Assembly: GCF_900186985.1 (NCBI RefSeq)
Contig: NZ_LT906447.1
Location: 806,001-870,000, forward strand
DNA: 64,000 bases
Source: Staphylococcus piscifermentans
Lineage (GTDB): Bacteria; Bacillota; Bacilli; Staphylococcales; Staphylococcaceae
Direction: 5' to 3'
A model generated the notes under the pieces. The model had not been told where the DNA came from. It ran no database searches and saw only the letters and a list, made by a program, of their open reading frames with translations. Numbering within the stretch: position 1 is the first letter of the stretch; every line of letters begins with the position of its first letter. Made by a program: the position numbers and the translations under genes. Shown piece by piece: positions 9,870-18,263 of the stretch.

Positions 9870-10484
9870 CTAAGAAATAGTGCTGTGTTTATATTGAGAG
9901 ACTTTCGGACGATAGTTTGCACCTAAAACATCAATGTTTTTTGTAGCTAGCGCATGAATTAATTTTGAAATAACCTGAGGCGTACAAGAAATATCAATAT
10001 ATTGGGAAGTTAAGATATAATTAATATCTTCTTGATGTGACATATATTGCATGATGTCGATAATTTTATCTTTGATAAAAACATCTTGCAAACCATCAAT
10101 TTTCAATTTGAAATGCATCATCGCTTCAATATTTGAATCAGTTTGGAATATAAATTCTTTTTGAGATAATGGTAAGACTTGATAAATAGGGTAATTATGA
10201 AAACTTAGGAAACTGATAAAATAAGGCAGATTGCATTTCGGAATGTGTACTTTCAATACAAGCTGTTGGCGTATTTTCATAAACTCCGCTTGAACAGCTT
10301 GGCTGCTTTGAAGTTGCTTGCATACGGTGAGTAGGTGTCTGCGTTTTAGCCATGTCGATAAGTTTCCGATGTTAATAATAAATGTTTCATATTTATCTAA
10401 AAACATAGACGATTCCTCCAGAAGGTGTAAGATGGATTTGATTTCAGAAGAGGTTATAATTAATATATGCTGTTTCAAATTCAT
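9870..10484 (-). CDS. Hypothetical protein, 204 residues
   Basis: I do not recognise this protein. It is soluble (no clear membrane segment or signal peptide), of mixed charge, rich in Ile/Gln/His, with three cysteines. It lies alone between divergent transcription of the HAD gene and glpT. The ATG at 10484 follows a weak ribosome binding site, and the region downstream shows no clear terminator. Codon use looks like that of its neighbours, so the frame is probably real. Confidence 0.6.
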   Translation of the reverse strand: MNLKQHILIITSSEIKSILHLLEESSMFLDKYETFIINIGNLSTWLKRRHLLTVCKQLQSSQAVQAEFMKIRQQLVLKVHIPKCNLPYFISFLSFHNYPIYQVLPLSQKEFIFQTDSNIEAMMHFKLKIDGLQDVFIKDKIIDIMQYMSHQEDINYILTSQYIDISCTPQVISKLIHALATKNIDVLGANYRPKVSQYKHSTIS

Positions 10485-10625
10485 TTAAATTTTACCACGC
10501 TTTATCCAAAATTTCACTAGGACTTTAGGACGAAACTAAGCGATAGAAAACAAAAACTTTTTCAGACTTCATAGAAATAAAATATGATAAGATGAAATTA
10601 AATTATAAGGAAGGAATAAATACAT

Positions 10626-11261
10626 ATGAATTACAGAGCTGTCGTATTTGATTTTGATGGAACAATTATAGATACTGAGCAACATTTATTCGAAACAATT
10701 AATCATTATTTAAAAATGTATGGAAAAACTCCTATTTCAATCGATTATTATCGTGCTTCTATTGGGGGCGCGGCTTCTGAATTACATGCCTATTTAGAAA
10801 ATGAAATGGGTGTAGAAGCAACTGAAGAATTATACGCGTCTCATCATACGCAGAGTGTCTATTTACCGATGATTGATAATATCAGTCGTTTAATGGATAA
10901 ATTAGATAAGAAAAAGATACCGATGGCAATTGCGACGAGCAGTAGTCGTGCTAATATCCAACCGACACTAGACGCCTTAGGGTTAACAGAACGTATACCC
11001 GTAATTGTAGGTAGGGAAGATGTAGAAGACGTCAAACCAGCACCTGATTTATATTTGAAAGCAGTACAAGAACTGAATTTCAATCCAAGCAGCTGCTTAG
11101 CAATTGAGGATTCAGTCAATGGTGCTACTGCTGCTGAAAGAGCTGGGTTAGGCGTTGTAGTCAATACGAATCCAATGACTTCTTTAATGAATTTCAATGC
11201 GCTGCAATTAGCAGGCATGAATATGACCGCTGATCAAATTGAGAATGAATTTTTTAAATAG
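10626..11261 (+). CDS. HAD-superfamily phosphatase, beta-phosphoglucomutase-like subfamily
   Basis: A 211-residue cytosolic HAD hydrolase with all four motifs: DFDGTIIDTE (residues 9-18, nucleophile and acid/base Asp), ATSSSR near residue 100, Lys in VEDVKPAPDLY near residue 137, and AIEDSVNGATAA near residue 158. The cap domain sits between motifs I and II. AAGGAAGGAATAAATACAT precedes the ATG. A small membrane protein gene follows 11 bases after the stop and shares its terminator. The natural substrate is probably a sugar phosphate, but this cannot be settled from sequence. Confidence 0.88.
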   Translation: MNYRAVVFDFDGTIIDTEQHLFETINHYLKMYGKTPISIDYYRASIGGAASELHAYLENEMGVEATEELYASHHTQSVYLPMIDNISRLMDKLDKKKIPMAIATSSSRANIQPTLDALGLTERIPVIVGREDVEDVKPAPDLYLKAVQELNFNPSSCLAIEDSVNGATAAERAGLGVVVNTNPMTSLMNFNALQLAGMNMTADQIENEFFK

Positions 11262-11272
11262 CAGGTGAATAT

Positions 11273-11455
11273 ATGTTAATTTTATTCTTTTTAGCAGGAC
11301 CGATTATAATTGCAATCGGCAACTTAGTGTTAGGACCGATTTTTAATAAAAAAGTACCGATGAATGTGCGGTTTAGAGCCTTTATGGTAGGCTCCACGAT
11401 TTATCTTATTACTGCATATCTTTGTTATATCTTAATTTTAAAAGGAAAGATGTAA
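11273..11455 (+). CDS. Small membrane protein, 60 residues
   Basis: Two hydrophobic segments (about residues 1-22 and 37-56) with a short charged loop. A GCAGGTGA ribosome binding site lies 7 bases before ATG 11273. It is the second gene of the HAD unit and ends at the terminator 11461-11502. It is conserved-looking but I know no function for it. Confidence 0.65.
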   Translation: MLILFFLAGPIIIAIGNLVLGPIFNKKVPMNVRFRAFMVGSTIYLITAYLCYILILKGKM

Positions 11456-11460
11456 GGGGG

Positions 11461-11502
11461 AGCGGGACTGGGACAAAATTTTGTTCTAGGTCCGCTTTTT
11501 TA
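11461..11502 (+). terminator. Terminator after the HAD gene pair
   Basis: An imperfect hairpin, GCGGGACTGGGACAA ... TTGTTCTAGGTCCGC, is followed by TTTTTT. It shares the GGGACAAAAT-type core with several other hairpins in this window. Confidence 0.8.
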
Positions 11503-11520
11503 TAAAATTCAGCTATAGCA

Positions 11521-11557
11521 GAAAAAAGAGTTAAGACATTCAAAAATGTCTCAACTC
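11521..11557 (-). terminator. Terminator of the minus-strand small membrane protein pair
   Basis: On the minus strand GAGTTGAGACATT / AATGTCTTAACTC forms the stem, followed by TTTTTT. Confidence 0.8.
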
Positions 11558-11565
11558 CCGATATA

Positions 11566-11748
11566 TTATTTAGTTGCAAAATATAATCCGACTACGATTA
11601 ATAAAAGTAATATCGCATCTATACCAATCATCAAAGCACGACGTGAAGTTGCTTCACCGTTTTCTTTTAAACGTTTATACATCATATAATTTGGTATCAA
11701 GTTTGCGATTAAAAGTATGATAACAATAACGATGAGTATAATTTTCAT
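11566..11748 (-). CDS. Small membrane protein, 60 residues
   Basis: A hydrophobic N-terminal helix (about residues 2-20) and a second one near the C terminus (about 40-58) are joined by a basic loop. It overlaps the end of the preceding gene by 4 bases (ATGA), which indicates translational coupling. No function is recognised. Confidence 0.65.
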   Translation of the reverse strand: MKIILIVIVIILLIANLIPNYMMYKRLKENGEATSRRALMIGIDAILLLLIVVGLYFATK

Positions 11749-12098
11749 TCAGATTCTCCATTTCTGTCTTTTGATAATAGGTCCCAGAGAAATGCAATAA
11801 CAATACCACAGATAACACCTGCGCCTACTCCGATTTTCATATGTCCTGTGATCTGACCGATAACGATACCGAGGATAACGGTAATTGGGAGGACGATACC
11901 GAATTTTATTTTTCTAGCTGGAGAAGTCAACGCGCTGAACATGGCAATATAACAAATTCCGAATGCTGCTACAGCTAGGATAGACAGCAGTAAAGTATGC
12001 ATCACAGTTTCGTGGCTGTTCATACGATTCAGAAAGAAGAATAATGCTCCGAAGATAAATGTATATAAAATAGCGCGTGAGACAATTTGTTTAGTCAT
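11745..12098 (-). CDS. Four-helix membrane protein, 117 residues
   Basis: Four hydrophobic segments span nearly the whole protein, with a short acidic/basic tail. The ATG at 12098 is preceded by GAAAGGAGACGTC. It forms an operon with the downstream 60-residue protein (4-base overlap). No family is recognised beyond a generic small integral membrane protein. Confidence 0.65.
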   Translation of the reverse strand: MTKQIVSRAILYTFIFGALFFFLNRMNSHETVMHTLLLSILAVAAFGICYIAMFSALTSPARKIKFGIVLPITVILGIVIGQITGHMKIGVGAGVICGIVIAFLWDLLSKDRNGESE

Positions 12099-12164
12099 TT
12101 CTGACGTCTCCTTTCAACATGATTAGTCAAATTATAACATATCAATAGAAAGGACCTGTATAAA

Positions 12165-12989
12165 TCATTCTTTTTCAAATTGATGATGATCATTCAAGAA
12201 AGCATAGAACAGACCAATGATAAGGCCGCCACCGATATAGTTGCCGATAAAGGCTGCGATAATATTAAGTACTGCCGGCCAAAAATGTAAAACATCCACA
12301 TGATAGATAAGTCCGCCGATAAATAGACAAGCGTTATAAACGACGTGTTCATAGCCCATAAATGCGAATACCGCTACTCCGAACATCATGACAAACATTT
12401 TAGCTAGAATATCATCTATCTGCATGGCAATAACTAATGAAATATTAATAAAGAAGTTGGCAAAAATACCTTTAGCCAGTAATTCTAAGAAATTAGCAGT
12501 CATAGTTTTATGATGAATAACTTCCGAAAGCTGCTTCAACATGTCAGGTGTCATGCTGTCGCTCATGCGCAAAATTAAGAAGAAAACTAATGCGCCTAAG
12601 ATATTACCTAGGAAGCAGAGCATGAATATTTTGAATACCCGCCAAGGTTTAATAACGCGATAGTACATTCCTACTGTAAAATACATAAAGTTACTAGTTA
12701 ATAATTCTGAGTTAGTAAACAAAATGAGAACCAATGCAAAACTGAAGGCAATAGAACCTACAATATTTACAATGCCAGGACTTGCTTGACCTATTAAACT
12801 GGCTTTAATTGCAAGCACAAATACTGAAATGATACTAATAATAAAACCAGCCATCATCGCACGCAATAAATAACGGCGCATAAATGTCGCTTGCAGCACG
12901 TCTTTTGTACGGATGGTTTCCACAACATCCTTAACCCACTGACGTCCATAAAATACCTTATCCCAACGGATATTCTTTTCACGATTCAT
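12165..12989 (-). CDS. Formate/nitrite transporter (FocA/NirC family)
   Basis: A 274-residue pentameric-channel family member with six predicted membrane helices after a roughly 45-residue cytosolic N terminus. The GYEHVVYNACLF and FIGNYIGGGLIIGLFYAF segments correspond to conserved helix regions of FNT channels. AAGGAGTTTTTGG precedes the ATG. Its promoter carries a Rex operator, so expression should rise when NADH/NAD+ is high. Formate, made by pyruvate formate-lyase, or nitrite are both plausible substrates. The window's formate dehydrogenase makes formate relevant, but the sequence does not decide. Confidence 0.88.
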   Translation of the reverse strand: MNREKNIRWDKVFYGRQWVKDVVETIRTKDVLQATFMRRYLLRAMMAGFIISIISVFVLAIKASLIGQASPGIVNIVGSIAFSFALVLILFTNSELLTSNFMYFTVGMYYRVIKPWRVFKIFMLCFLGNILGALVFFLILRMSDSMTPDMLKQLSEVIHHKTMTANFLELLAKGIFANFFINISLVIAMQIDDILAKMFVMMFGVAVFAFMGYEHVVYNACLFIGGLIYHVDVLHFWPAVLNIIAAFIGNYIGGGLIIGLFYAFLNDHHQFEKE

Positions 12990-13067
12990 CCCAAAAACTC
13001 CTTGTATTTGAGAAGGTAACTTCTCGATTTATGTGTTGAGAGCAATTTCAACTTTTGCAATGCATTT

Positions 13068-13096
13068 ATTATAATTGGAAAGTTCGTTTTTGTGAA
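13068..13096 (-). promoter_or_regulatory. Promoter of the formate/nitrite transporter gene
   Basis: On the minus strand TTCACA (13096-13091), a 17-base spacer, then TATAAT (13073-13068). The -35 box is inside the Rex operator. Confidence 0.75.
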
Positions 13097-13107
13097 TACT
13101 TTCACAA
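13090..13107. promoter_or_regulatory. Rex operator
   Basis: TTGTGAATACTTTCACAA is a full match to the Rex consensus TTGTGAA-N4-TTCACAA. It overlaps the -35 element, which is the expected position for repression. Rex is the NADH-sensing repressor of fermentation and nitrate/nitrite genes in staphylococci. Confidence 0.9.
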
Positions 13108-13237
13108 ATAACTTTTGGGTAATTTTGCTAATTATGTCTGAATCGTGAAAAATTTTAAATTTACTAGTATTAAAGCAAGCAAATTAATTTGGTGCCAATT
13201 AATCAAGCAGTTTTTCTCAAGAGAAAGGAGTAATATA

Positions 13238-13270
13238 ATGAAAAAGAAGAGAATCAATGTCAAGCGATAA
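13238..13270 (+). CDS. Possible 10-codon leader peptide or gene remnant
   Basis: A strong ribosome binding site, AGAAAGGAG, lies 7 bases before an ATG that opens a 10-codon frame (MKKKRINVKR) ended by TAA. The ribosome binding site is as good as any in the window. It may be a leader peptide, the start of a decayed gene, or chance. Confidence 0.25.
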   Translation: MKKKRINVKR

Positions 13271-13496
13271 TAAACTATTATACTGAAAATTCAAAAAGTC
13301 AGATTGCATGTTAAACAAATTCCGTGCTATAATATCAAAATAATATGAAAGTCTTATAAAAAGGATTGGAAATAATAAAAGAACTGCAACGACAATGAGA
13401 GTTATTTTCAAAACTTGAAGGATTCAATATTGTGATGAGTGCGATTTACATGAAATACTATGATGACTGTATGTTTGATTTATTGTGAATAAAAAA

Positions 13497-13512
13497 ATGA
13501 AAGCGCATACAT
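13497..13512 (+). promoter_or_regulatory. cre site (CcpA) upstream of the amino acid permease
   Basis: ATGAAAGCGCATACAT matches the cre consensus WTGNAARCGNWWWCAW at every position. It lies about 40 bases upstream of the TATAAT at 13553-13558, in a position to repress or activate. Confidence 0.8.
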
Positions 13513-13743
13513 AAAAGTGTAAATTTTATGTTTTAATCATAGAATTTTATAGTATAATTAGTCTCATTAGGCGTAGGAGCTACTTTCGATATAAATAAGA
13601 TATTTAGTTGATTTATTTTTCGCAATCTTCAGACATAAAAAGGGGAACCGGATAATAAGATAGCGATTGGAATTAATTCGGGGTTGAAATATCGAAATAA
13701 GACTGAGCCTGGAAATTTTGTTAAAGAGAAGGGGTATTTTCTA

Positions 13744-15135
13744 ATGGAAGAAACTCAATTAAAACGGGGATTAAGCTCTAGACAGATACAAATGATCGCT
13801 TTAGGCGGCACAATCGGCGTAGGTTTATTCATGGGTGCAACGAGCACAATTAAATGGACAGGGCCGTCAGTTATCTTTGCTTATCTGATTGTAGGTATAT
13901 TTTTATTCTTGGTCATGCGAGCAATGGGAGAAATGGTTTATTTACATCCAACAACGGGTTCATTTGCAAACTTTGCAAGTGATTATATTCATCCAGTGGC
14001 TGGATATTTAACAGCTTGGAGCAACATTTTCCAATGGGTAGTAGTGGGTATGAGTGAAGTCATTGCGGTTGGGGAATACATGCGATATTGGTTCCCGGAA
14101 TTACCGGAATGGATTCCAGGAGTGATTGTTATCGTTTTATTAGCAGGTGCGAACTTAGCCTCTGTTAAAGCTTTCGGAGAATTTGAATTCTGGTTTGCGA
14201 TGATTAAGATTATAACTATTATTTTAATGATTATTGCAGGCTTCGGTCTGATTTTCTTCGGCCTAGGTAATGGTGGCCATGCAATTGGTCTTTCTAACTT
14301 ATGGTCACACGGTGGATTTATGCCAAATGGCTGGGTCGGCTTCTTCTTTGCTTTATCTATTGTTGTAGGATCTTATCAAGGGGTAGAATTGATAGGGATT
14401 ACAGCAGGAGAAACGAAAGACCCTCAAAAGAATATTAAAAAAGCAGTTAACGGTGTTATCTGGCGTATTTTAATTTTCTATATTGGTGCAATTTTTGTAA
14501 TCGTAACAGTTTATCCTTGGGATCAACTTGGCAGTATCGGTAGTCCATTTACACAAACATTTGCAAAAGTAGGCATTACATTTGCGGCTGGTTTAATCAA
14601 CTTCGTAGTATTAACAGCTGCAATGTCAGGCTGTAACTCAGGTATCTTCAGTGCGAGCCGTATGATTTATACATTAGCGCAACATAAACAATTACCGAAA
14701 GTTTTCTTGAAAGTTATGAAAAATGGTGTGCCTGTCTACACTGTATTAGCAATGGCCATCGGTATTTTTGTCGGTGTTATCTTGAATGTTGTTTTACCAA
14801 TGTTTATCAAAGGTGCAGATAGTATTTTCGTATACGTGTATAGTGCATCTATTTTACCAGGTATGATTCCTTGGTTTATGATTTTAATCAGTCATATTCG
14901 TTTCCGCAGATTGCATCCTGAAGAAGTAGAAGGACATCCGTTTACGATGCCAGGAGGCGTTGCGGCAAGTTATTTAACAATTGCTTTCTTATTATTAGTA
15001 TTAGTTGGTATGTTATTTAATAAAGAAACAGTAGTATCTGTAGTTATCGGTTTAATTTTCTTAGCCTTTATGACAGCTTATTACTTTGTTAGAGGTTATG
15101 ATAGATTGCCGAAAGAAGATCAATATTTAGAATAA
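13744..15135 (+). CDS. Amino acid permease (APC superfamily, AAT family)
   Basis: A 463-residue, 12-helix permease. The N-terminal RGLSSRQIQMIALGGTIGVG motif and the later SGIFSASRMIYTLA are signatures of the amino acid transporter family that includes GABA, D-serine/D-alanine/glycine and proline-type permeases. ATG 13744 is chosen, with AGAAGGGGT 6-7 bases upstream; the frame stays open 20 codons further upstream but without a better ribosome binding site. A cre site upstream suggests carbon catabolite control. The exact amino acid is not determinable. Confidence 0.85.
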   Translation: MEETQLKRGLSSRQIQMIALGGTIGVGLFMGATSTIKWTGPSVIFAYLIVGIFLFLVMRAMGEMVYLHPTTGSFANFASDYIHPVAGYLTAWSNIFQWVVVGMSEVIAVGEYMRYWFPELPEWIPGVIVIVLLAGANLASVKAFGEFEFWFAMIKIITIILMIIAGFGLIFFGLGNGGHAIGLSNLWSHGGFMPNGWVGFFFALSIVVGSYQGVELIGITAGETKDPQKNIKKAVNGVIWRILIFYIGAIFVIVTVYPWDQLGSIGSPFTQTFAKVGITFAAGLINFVVLTAAMSGCNSGIFSASRMIYTLAQHKQLPKVFLKVMKNGVPVYTVLAMAIGIFVGVILNVVLPMFIKGADSIFVYVYSASILPGMIPWFMILISHIRFRRLHPEEVEGHPFTMPGGVAASYLTIAFLLLVLVGMLFNKETVVSVVIGLIFLAFMTAYYFVRGYDRLPKEDQYLE

Positions 15136-15146
15136 TTAATGTGACG

Positions 15147-15178
15147 GGAGCTGGGACAATATTTTGTCTCAGCTTTTG
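15147..15178 (+). terminator. Terminator after the amino acid permease gene
   Basis: GAGCTGGGACAA ... TTTTGTCTCAGCTTTTG forms a hairpin with a short T-rich tail; it contains the GGGACAA-type core seen in other hairpins here. Confidence 0.75.
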
Positions 15179-15199
15179 TTATTTATACATAGTTTGAGA

Positions 15200-15285
15200 C
15201 GAAAGTGTCTAAGCGCGCTCATGCGGCCTATACAGTTAGGGCCGAAAGTGTCTAGGCGCGTTCATGCTGCCTGTACACTTTTCGC
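15200..15285. repeat. Dispersed hairpin repeat, copy A (two 43-bp tandem units)
   Basis: Two units start at 15200 and 15243, each beginning CGAAAGTGTCTA(A/G)GCGCG. The first is followed by CCTATACAGTTAGGGC. The second ends in GCCTGTACACTTTTCGC, which is an inverted copy of the unit start, so the last unit folds into a hairpin. The same element flanks the IS110 insertion at 54343-54415 and 56150-56207. Confidence 0.85.
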
Positions 15286-15312
15286 ATTTTCCCTCTGCTC
15301 CACAGAATAAAG

Positions 15313-15348
15313 AACGAGCTGAGATCTAAATAATAGTCTCAGCTCGTA
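15313..15348 (-). terminator. Terminator of the RpiR-family gene
   Basis: ACGAGCTGAGA / TCTCAGCTCGT (11 bp) lies directly after the stop codon of the minus-strand gene, followed by a moderately T-rich tail. Confidence 0.7.
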
Positions 15349-16221
15349 TTAATGTTCAAATTCTATATTTGATAGATGTTTTTTATAATTATTCAACGCC
15401 ATTTTAGATTGTGTAACCAAATCTAATGAATTTGAAAAGTCCAATGAAAGATAGCGGTAATAGAGTACATTAATCATGAAGAGTTGTGCAGTAAGTGAAG
15501 TCGTAGCAGCCATGCGCACTTCGCTTTCATCCGTTTCTCCATAAATTAAATCGACATCAGTGTATTGTGTAATCGGATTATCTTTGTTTCCCATAAGAGA
15601 AATTAAAAATAAATGATAATCAGAGGCAACACGAGTGATCGCTTCTAATTCATTGTGTTCTCCGCTATTTGAGATAACGAAAAGACAATCTCTGGCATCG
15701 TGTGTAGCGATAATATTAATTAACGTATGCACACTTTCAATACAATGCACGTCAATCCCCACACGAGAAAGTTTTTGAAATAAATCTCTCGCTGCTACAT
15801 ATGAAGCGCCGAAACCAAAAATAAAAACAGTGCGTGCTTGTTTTAATTGCATGCAGACTCTATCAATGTCAGCTTCATCTACTGCATCTGAAACTTTGCA
15901 TAAAGTTTGAGTAGTTCGAGAAAGCATTTTACGTTTAATAGTATCTAAAGATTCATTAGCTTGTAATTCTAATTGACGAGGCTGCGTCCGCGCTGACATA
16001 TACTTTGAAACTTCAGTTTTTAATTCTTGAAATCCACCCTCAGTAACCTTATAACCAAAACGCACTACAGATGAAGGACTTGTATTGGTCCGATTTGCAA
16101 GTGTATGTGTAGTCATGTCCATAATCTGTTGAGGACGGCGTAAAATGTAATCTGCAATTTTCTTTTCACTTTTCGTAAACGAAGGATATTTAGATTCTAA
16201 TTTAAATAAAATATTTGTCAT
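15349..16221 (-). CDS. RpiR/MurR-family transcriptional regulator with SIS domain
   Basis: A 290-residue regulator. The N-terminal HTH_6 domain (about residues 1-75) includes SEKKIADYILRRP and TSPSSVVRFGYKVTEGGFQELK. The C-terminal SIS phosphosugar-binding domain (about 105-240) includes VFIFGFGASYVAARDL and SNSGEHNEL. ATG 16221 is preferred, with GCAGGTGA 6 bases upstream; a GTG at 16230 overlaps that ribosome binding site. It stands alone with a 440-base upstream region, so its target operon is not next to it. The effector is probably a phosphorylated sugar or amino sugar. Confidence 0.88.
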   Translation of the reverse strand: MTNILFKLESKYPSFTKSEKKIADYILRRPQQIMDMTTHTLANRTNTSPSSVVRFGYKVTEGGFQELKTEVSKYMSARTQPRQLELQANESLDTIKRKMLSRTTQTLCKVSDAVDEADIDRVCMQLKQARTVFIFGFGASYVAARDLFQKLSRVGIDVHCIESVHTLINIIATHDARDCLFVISNSGEHNELEAITRVASDYHLFLISLMGNKDNPITQYTDVDLIYGETDESEVRMAATTSLTAQLFMINVLYYRYLSLDFSNSLDLVTQSKMALNNYKKHLSNIEFEH

Positions 16222-16665
16222 AAAAATCACCTGCTCTACGGATTCTCTAATGCATGTAAATCAAATTGTGATGAATGCATAGATAGCAGTAAACAAAATC
16301 CCATAACCAAGCTGATAGAAAATACGGTCTATTCTGCACTTTCATATCAAGTAAGTCGGATATTCTCCCAGTATCTCAACTTACAACTTGATAAACTTAA
16401 TTGTTCCTAGTGTACTACACGTTATGAAGTTAGACAATTGTGAATTTTGAAGTGTTTCTGTAATTATTATACCTGTCTCATATAAAGCTAAAACTTTTAC
16501 TTATGTATCCTAGTGCATTACTACTTTTTATAAAAAATTTATGAGCAGTGTAACCGTCATCGGTTGTGATTCTTCATATCTGAAAATATTTGTGCTTAAA
16601 ATACAGGTAGAATATAATATAATAATAACGTTATATAGAATAGAAATTTGAATTAGGAGGCCATT
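16222..16665. other. Intergenic region with a 12-bp inverted repeat
   Basis: This is the 440-base divergent promoter region of the RpiR and CPBP genes. The only clear structure is the imperfect inverted repeat 16345-16356 / 16379-16392 (ATCAAGTAAGT against ACTTACAACTTGAT), which may be an operator or a small hairpin. Nothing else stands out. Confidence 0.4.
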
Positions 16666-17382
16666 ATGGTTTTAAGAAAAGATAAACCCGCATGGAGAGA
16701 CTTATGGTTGCTGCCTATTGCTCTAGTTGGAATATTTGTATGTTCAGCCATAGAAATGCTTATAGCTTTAAACTTCCATGCACCATTTAATAAAGATACA
16801 CTCAACGGCGTAGGTGCGCTTGGGCAAATGTTGAGTTACATAATTGTATTAACTGTTTTCTATTACTTTCATTACCAAGAAATGCCTGAAAGGTTACGTG
16901 CAGGATGGCAGTACGTAAGAAAACATTGGTTGTTTTTATTAATTACGCTCCTTATTGTAATGGGAGTTGATACACTATATAACCAATTGATGGCTATGCT
17001 GCCAGAAGGTATCGGATTTAAGGAAACGCAAAATGAAGAAAGCTTGGCTACGCTGTTCAAAAATCCAGCATTTCTTCCATTCAGTTTCTTATTTGTCGTG
17101 ATTCTAGCACCGGTAGTTGAAGAATTGTTTTTTAGAAATGTAATTATCGGCGAGCTAGGAAAGAAATTCAATTATATAGTGATGGGCATCATTTCTGCAC
17201 TAGCTTTTGCAGCGATGCATGTTATAGGAGCTGCTTCTCCATTTGAATTTGGTTCCTACTTTATTATCGCAGTTGCACTTGTACTTGTTTATTTTAAATC
17301 TGGTAAAAATACTGCCGCCACTATTTTTATCCATCTCGGAAATAATTTAGTTTCTTTCTTAATGACTGTATTTTTCAGTTGA
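16666..17382 (+). CDS. CPBP-family intramembrane metalloprotease (CAAX/Abi type)
   Basis: A 238-residue membrane protein with about seven hydrophobic segments. The three conserved motifs are present in order: VVEELFFRNV (EExxxR), FAAMHVI and HLGNNLVSF, which supply the metal-binding Glu and His residues. TTAGGAGGCC lies 7 bases before the ATG. Family members process prenylated proteins in eukaryotes, and bacteriocin or surface proteins in bacteria. The substrate here is unknown. Confidence 0.88.
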   Translation: MVLRKDKPAWRDLWLLPIALVGIFVCSAIEMLIALNFHAPFNKDTLNGVGALGQMLSYIIVLTVFYYFHYQEMPERLRAGWQYVRKHWLFLLITLLIVMGVDTLYNQLMAMLPEGIGFKETQNEESLATLFKNPAFLPFSFLFVVILAPVVEELFFRNVIIGELGKKFNYIVMGIISALAFAAMHVIGAASPFEFGSYFIIAVALVLVYFKSGKNTAATIFIHLGNNLVSFLMTVFFS

Positions 17383-17405
17383 AGAAAAAATTCATATCTA
17401 TAAAA

Positions 17406-17442
17406 AAATCCAACTGATCAATTGGCAGAATCAGTTGGATTT
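17406..17442. terminator. Bidirectional terminator between convergent genes
   Basis: AAATCCAACTGAT / ATCAGTTGGATTT is a perfect 13-bp inverted repeat with an 11-base loop. It overlaps the stop of the minus-strand regulator gene. Confidence 0.8.
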
Positions 17443-18116
17443 AAAAATTTCTGGTAGTTATAAATAGAAATATCGTGAGTTTTTACGGTTTTTTGGAAAG
17501 AATACGAAATGTCTTTGATATCAGTAATAGCAATTTCTTTCGTTATGCCGCGGCCGATATCAAATATCACTACATGCCAATTGGCTTTTCGGCAAATCAA
17601 TCCGATAAAGATGACATTTTCTTTTTCTAAGCTTCCTTGCAACTCATACTCCACTAACATGACATTGCGTTCCGCGCAGTAAATCAGTAAGTCTGAAAAA
17701 GTATGGGGCAGTGCAGTATGAGGATTAGATTCAAATTTGATGTAACGATCCATGCGCTTTAAAATCCGTCTGATATGGGTGGCTGGTTGATTCAAACATT
17801 TCTTAATGAGTTGCTGTATTTCGGCATGGTAGGGCAACTTCGTGTAGGATTGGCTTTCGTTTAAAGTCATAAATAAAGCAAGCATCTGTTCTTCGGTGAG
17901 TTCCAATTTAATAGGTGAATGATCTGGTTGGATACGATAACCGCCTAGAGCGCCTTGTTTTGCGATAATCTGCACACCTTGTTTTTCAAGGTCTTGAATA
18001 TCACGTAATATAGTGCGCTTAGAAACTTCTAGTTTTTTCGCAAGTTGCATAGCAGTGAGTTGATCGTTGGATTCTATAAAGTGAATTAATTTATTTTGAC
18101 GTTCAACTTTATTCAT
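17418..18116 (-). CDS. HTH-type transcriptional regulator with WYL-like C-terminal region
   Basis: A 232-residue protein. The N-terminal DeoR/HTH_11 winged helix (about residues 1-55) contains LTAMQLAKKLEVSKRTILRD and GALGGYRI, which are typical of YafY/YobV-type regulators. The C-terminal half resembles the ligand-sensing region of WYL proteins but lacks an obvious W-Y-L triplet. ATG 18116 follows GGGAGGTGGC with ideal spacing; an in-frame GTG at 18125 is too close. It may regulate itself. Target genes are not evident. Confidence 0.75.
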   Translation of the reverse strand: MNKVERQNKLIHFIESNDQLTAMQLAKKLEVSKRTILRDIQDLEKQGVQIIAKQGALGGYRIQPDHSPIKLELTEEQMLALFMTLNESQSYTKLPYHAEIQQLIKKCLNQPATHIRRILKRMDRYIKFESNPHTALPHTFSDLLIYCAERNVMLVEYELQGSLEKENVIFIGLICRKANWHVVIFDIGRGITKEIAITDIKDISYSFQKTVKTHDISIYNYQKFLNPTDSAN

Positions 18117-18219
18117 TGATGCCACCTCCCATATATTACATATTACAATGATTATATCATATTTAGTATTATTTGATATTTATTCGCAAAAAAATACTGA
18201 AAAGAACAAAAAAGTTTTA

Positions 18220-18235
18220 AGTAAACGCTTACATT
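18220..18235 (+). promoter_or_regulatory. cre site overlapping the RsaI promoter
   Basis: AGTAAACGCTTACATT, read on the other strand as AATGTAAGCGTTTACT, matches the CcpA-binding consensus. It overlaps the -35 box (TTACAT 18229-18234), so CcpA would block transcription when glucose is present. Confidence 0.85.
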
Positions 18236-18257
18236 AATTGAAAAGATGTGATACACT
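18229..18257 (+). promoter_or_regulatory. Promoter of the RsaI small RNA
   Basis: TTACAT (18229-18234), a 17-base spacer, TACACT (18252-18257). The predicted start of transcription is near 18264. Confidence 0.65.
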
Positions 18258-18263
18258 TTCAAT

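Larger units (their letters stand above)
13012..13743. other. 730-base intergenic region with two promoters, a Rex site, a cre site and a minute reading frame
   Basis: Between the divergent transporter and permease genes lie the Rex-controlled promoter (13068-13107), a 10-codon reading frame (13238-13270), a perfect cre (13497-13512), a TATAAT box at 13553-13558 and about 180 bases of untranslated leader before the permease ATG. No larger gene is visible. Confidence 0.7.

Noticed and set aside
13560..13743. Lysine riboswitch or T-box before the amino acid permease
   Set aside because: The leader has GGCGTAGGAG-like and AAGGGGAACCGG-like segments, but the conserved lysine-riboswitch core order and the T-box sequence are not there, and there is no paired terminator/antiterminator.
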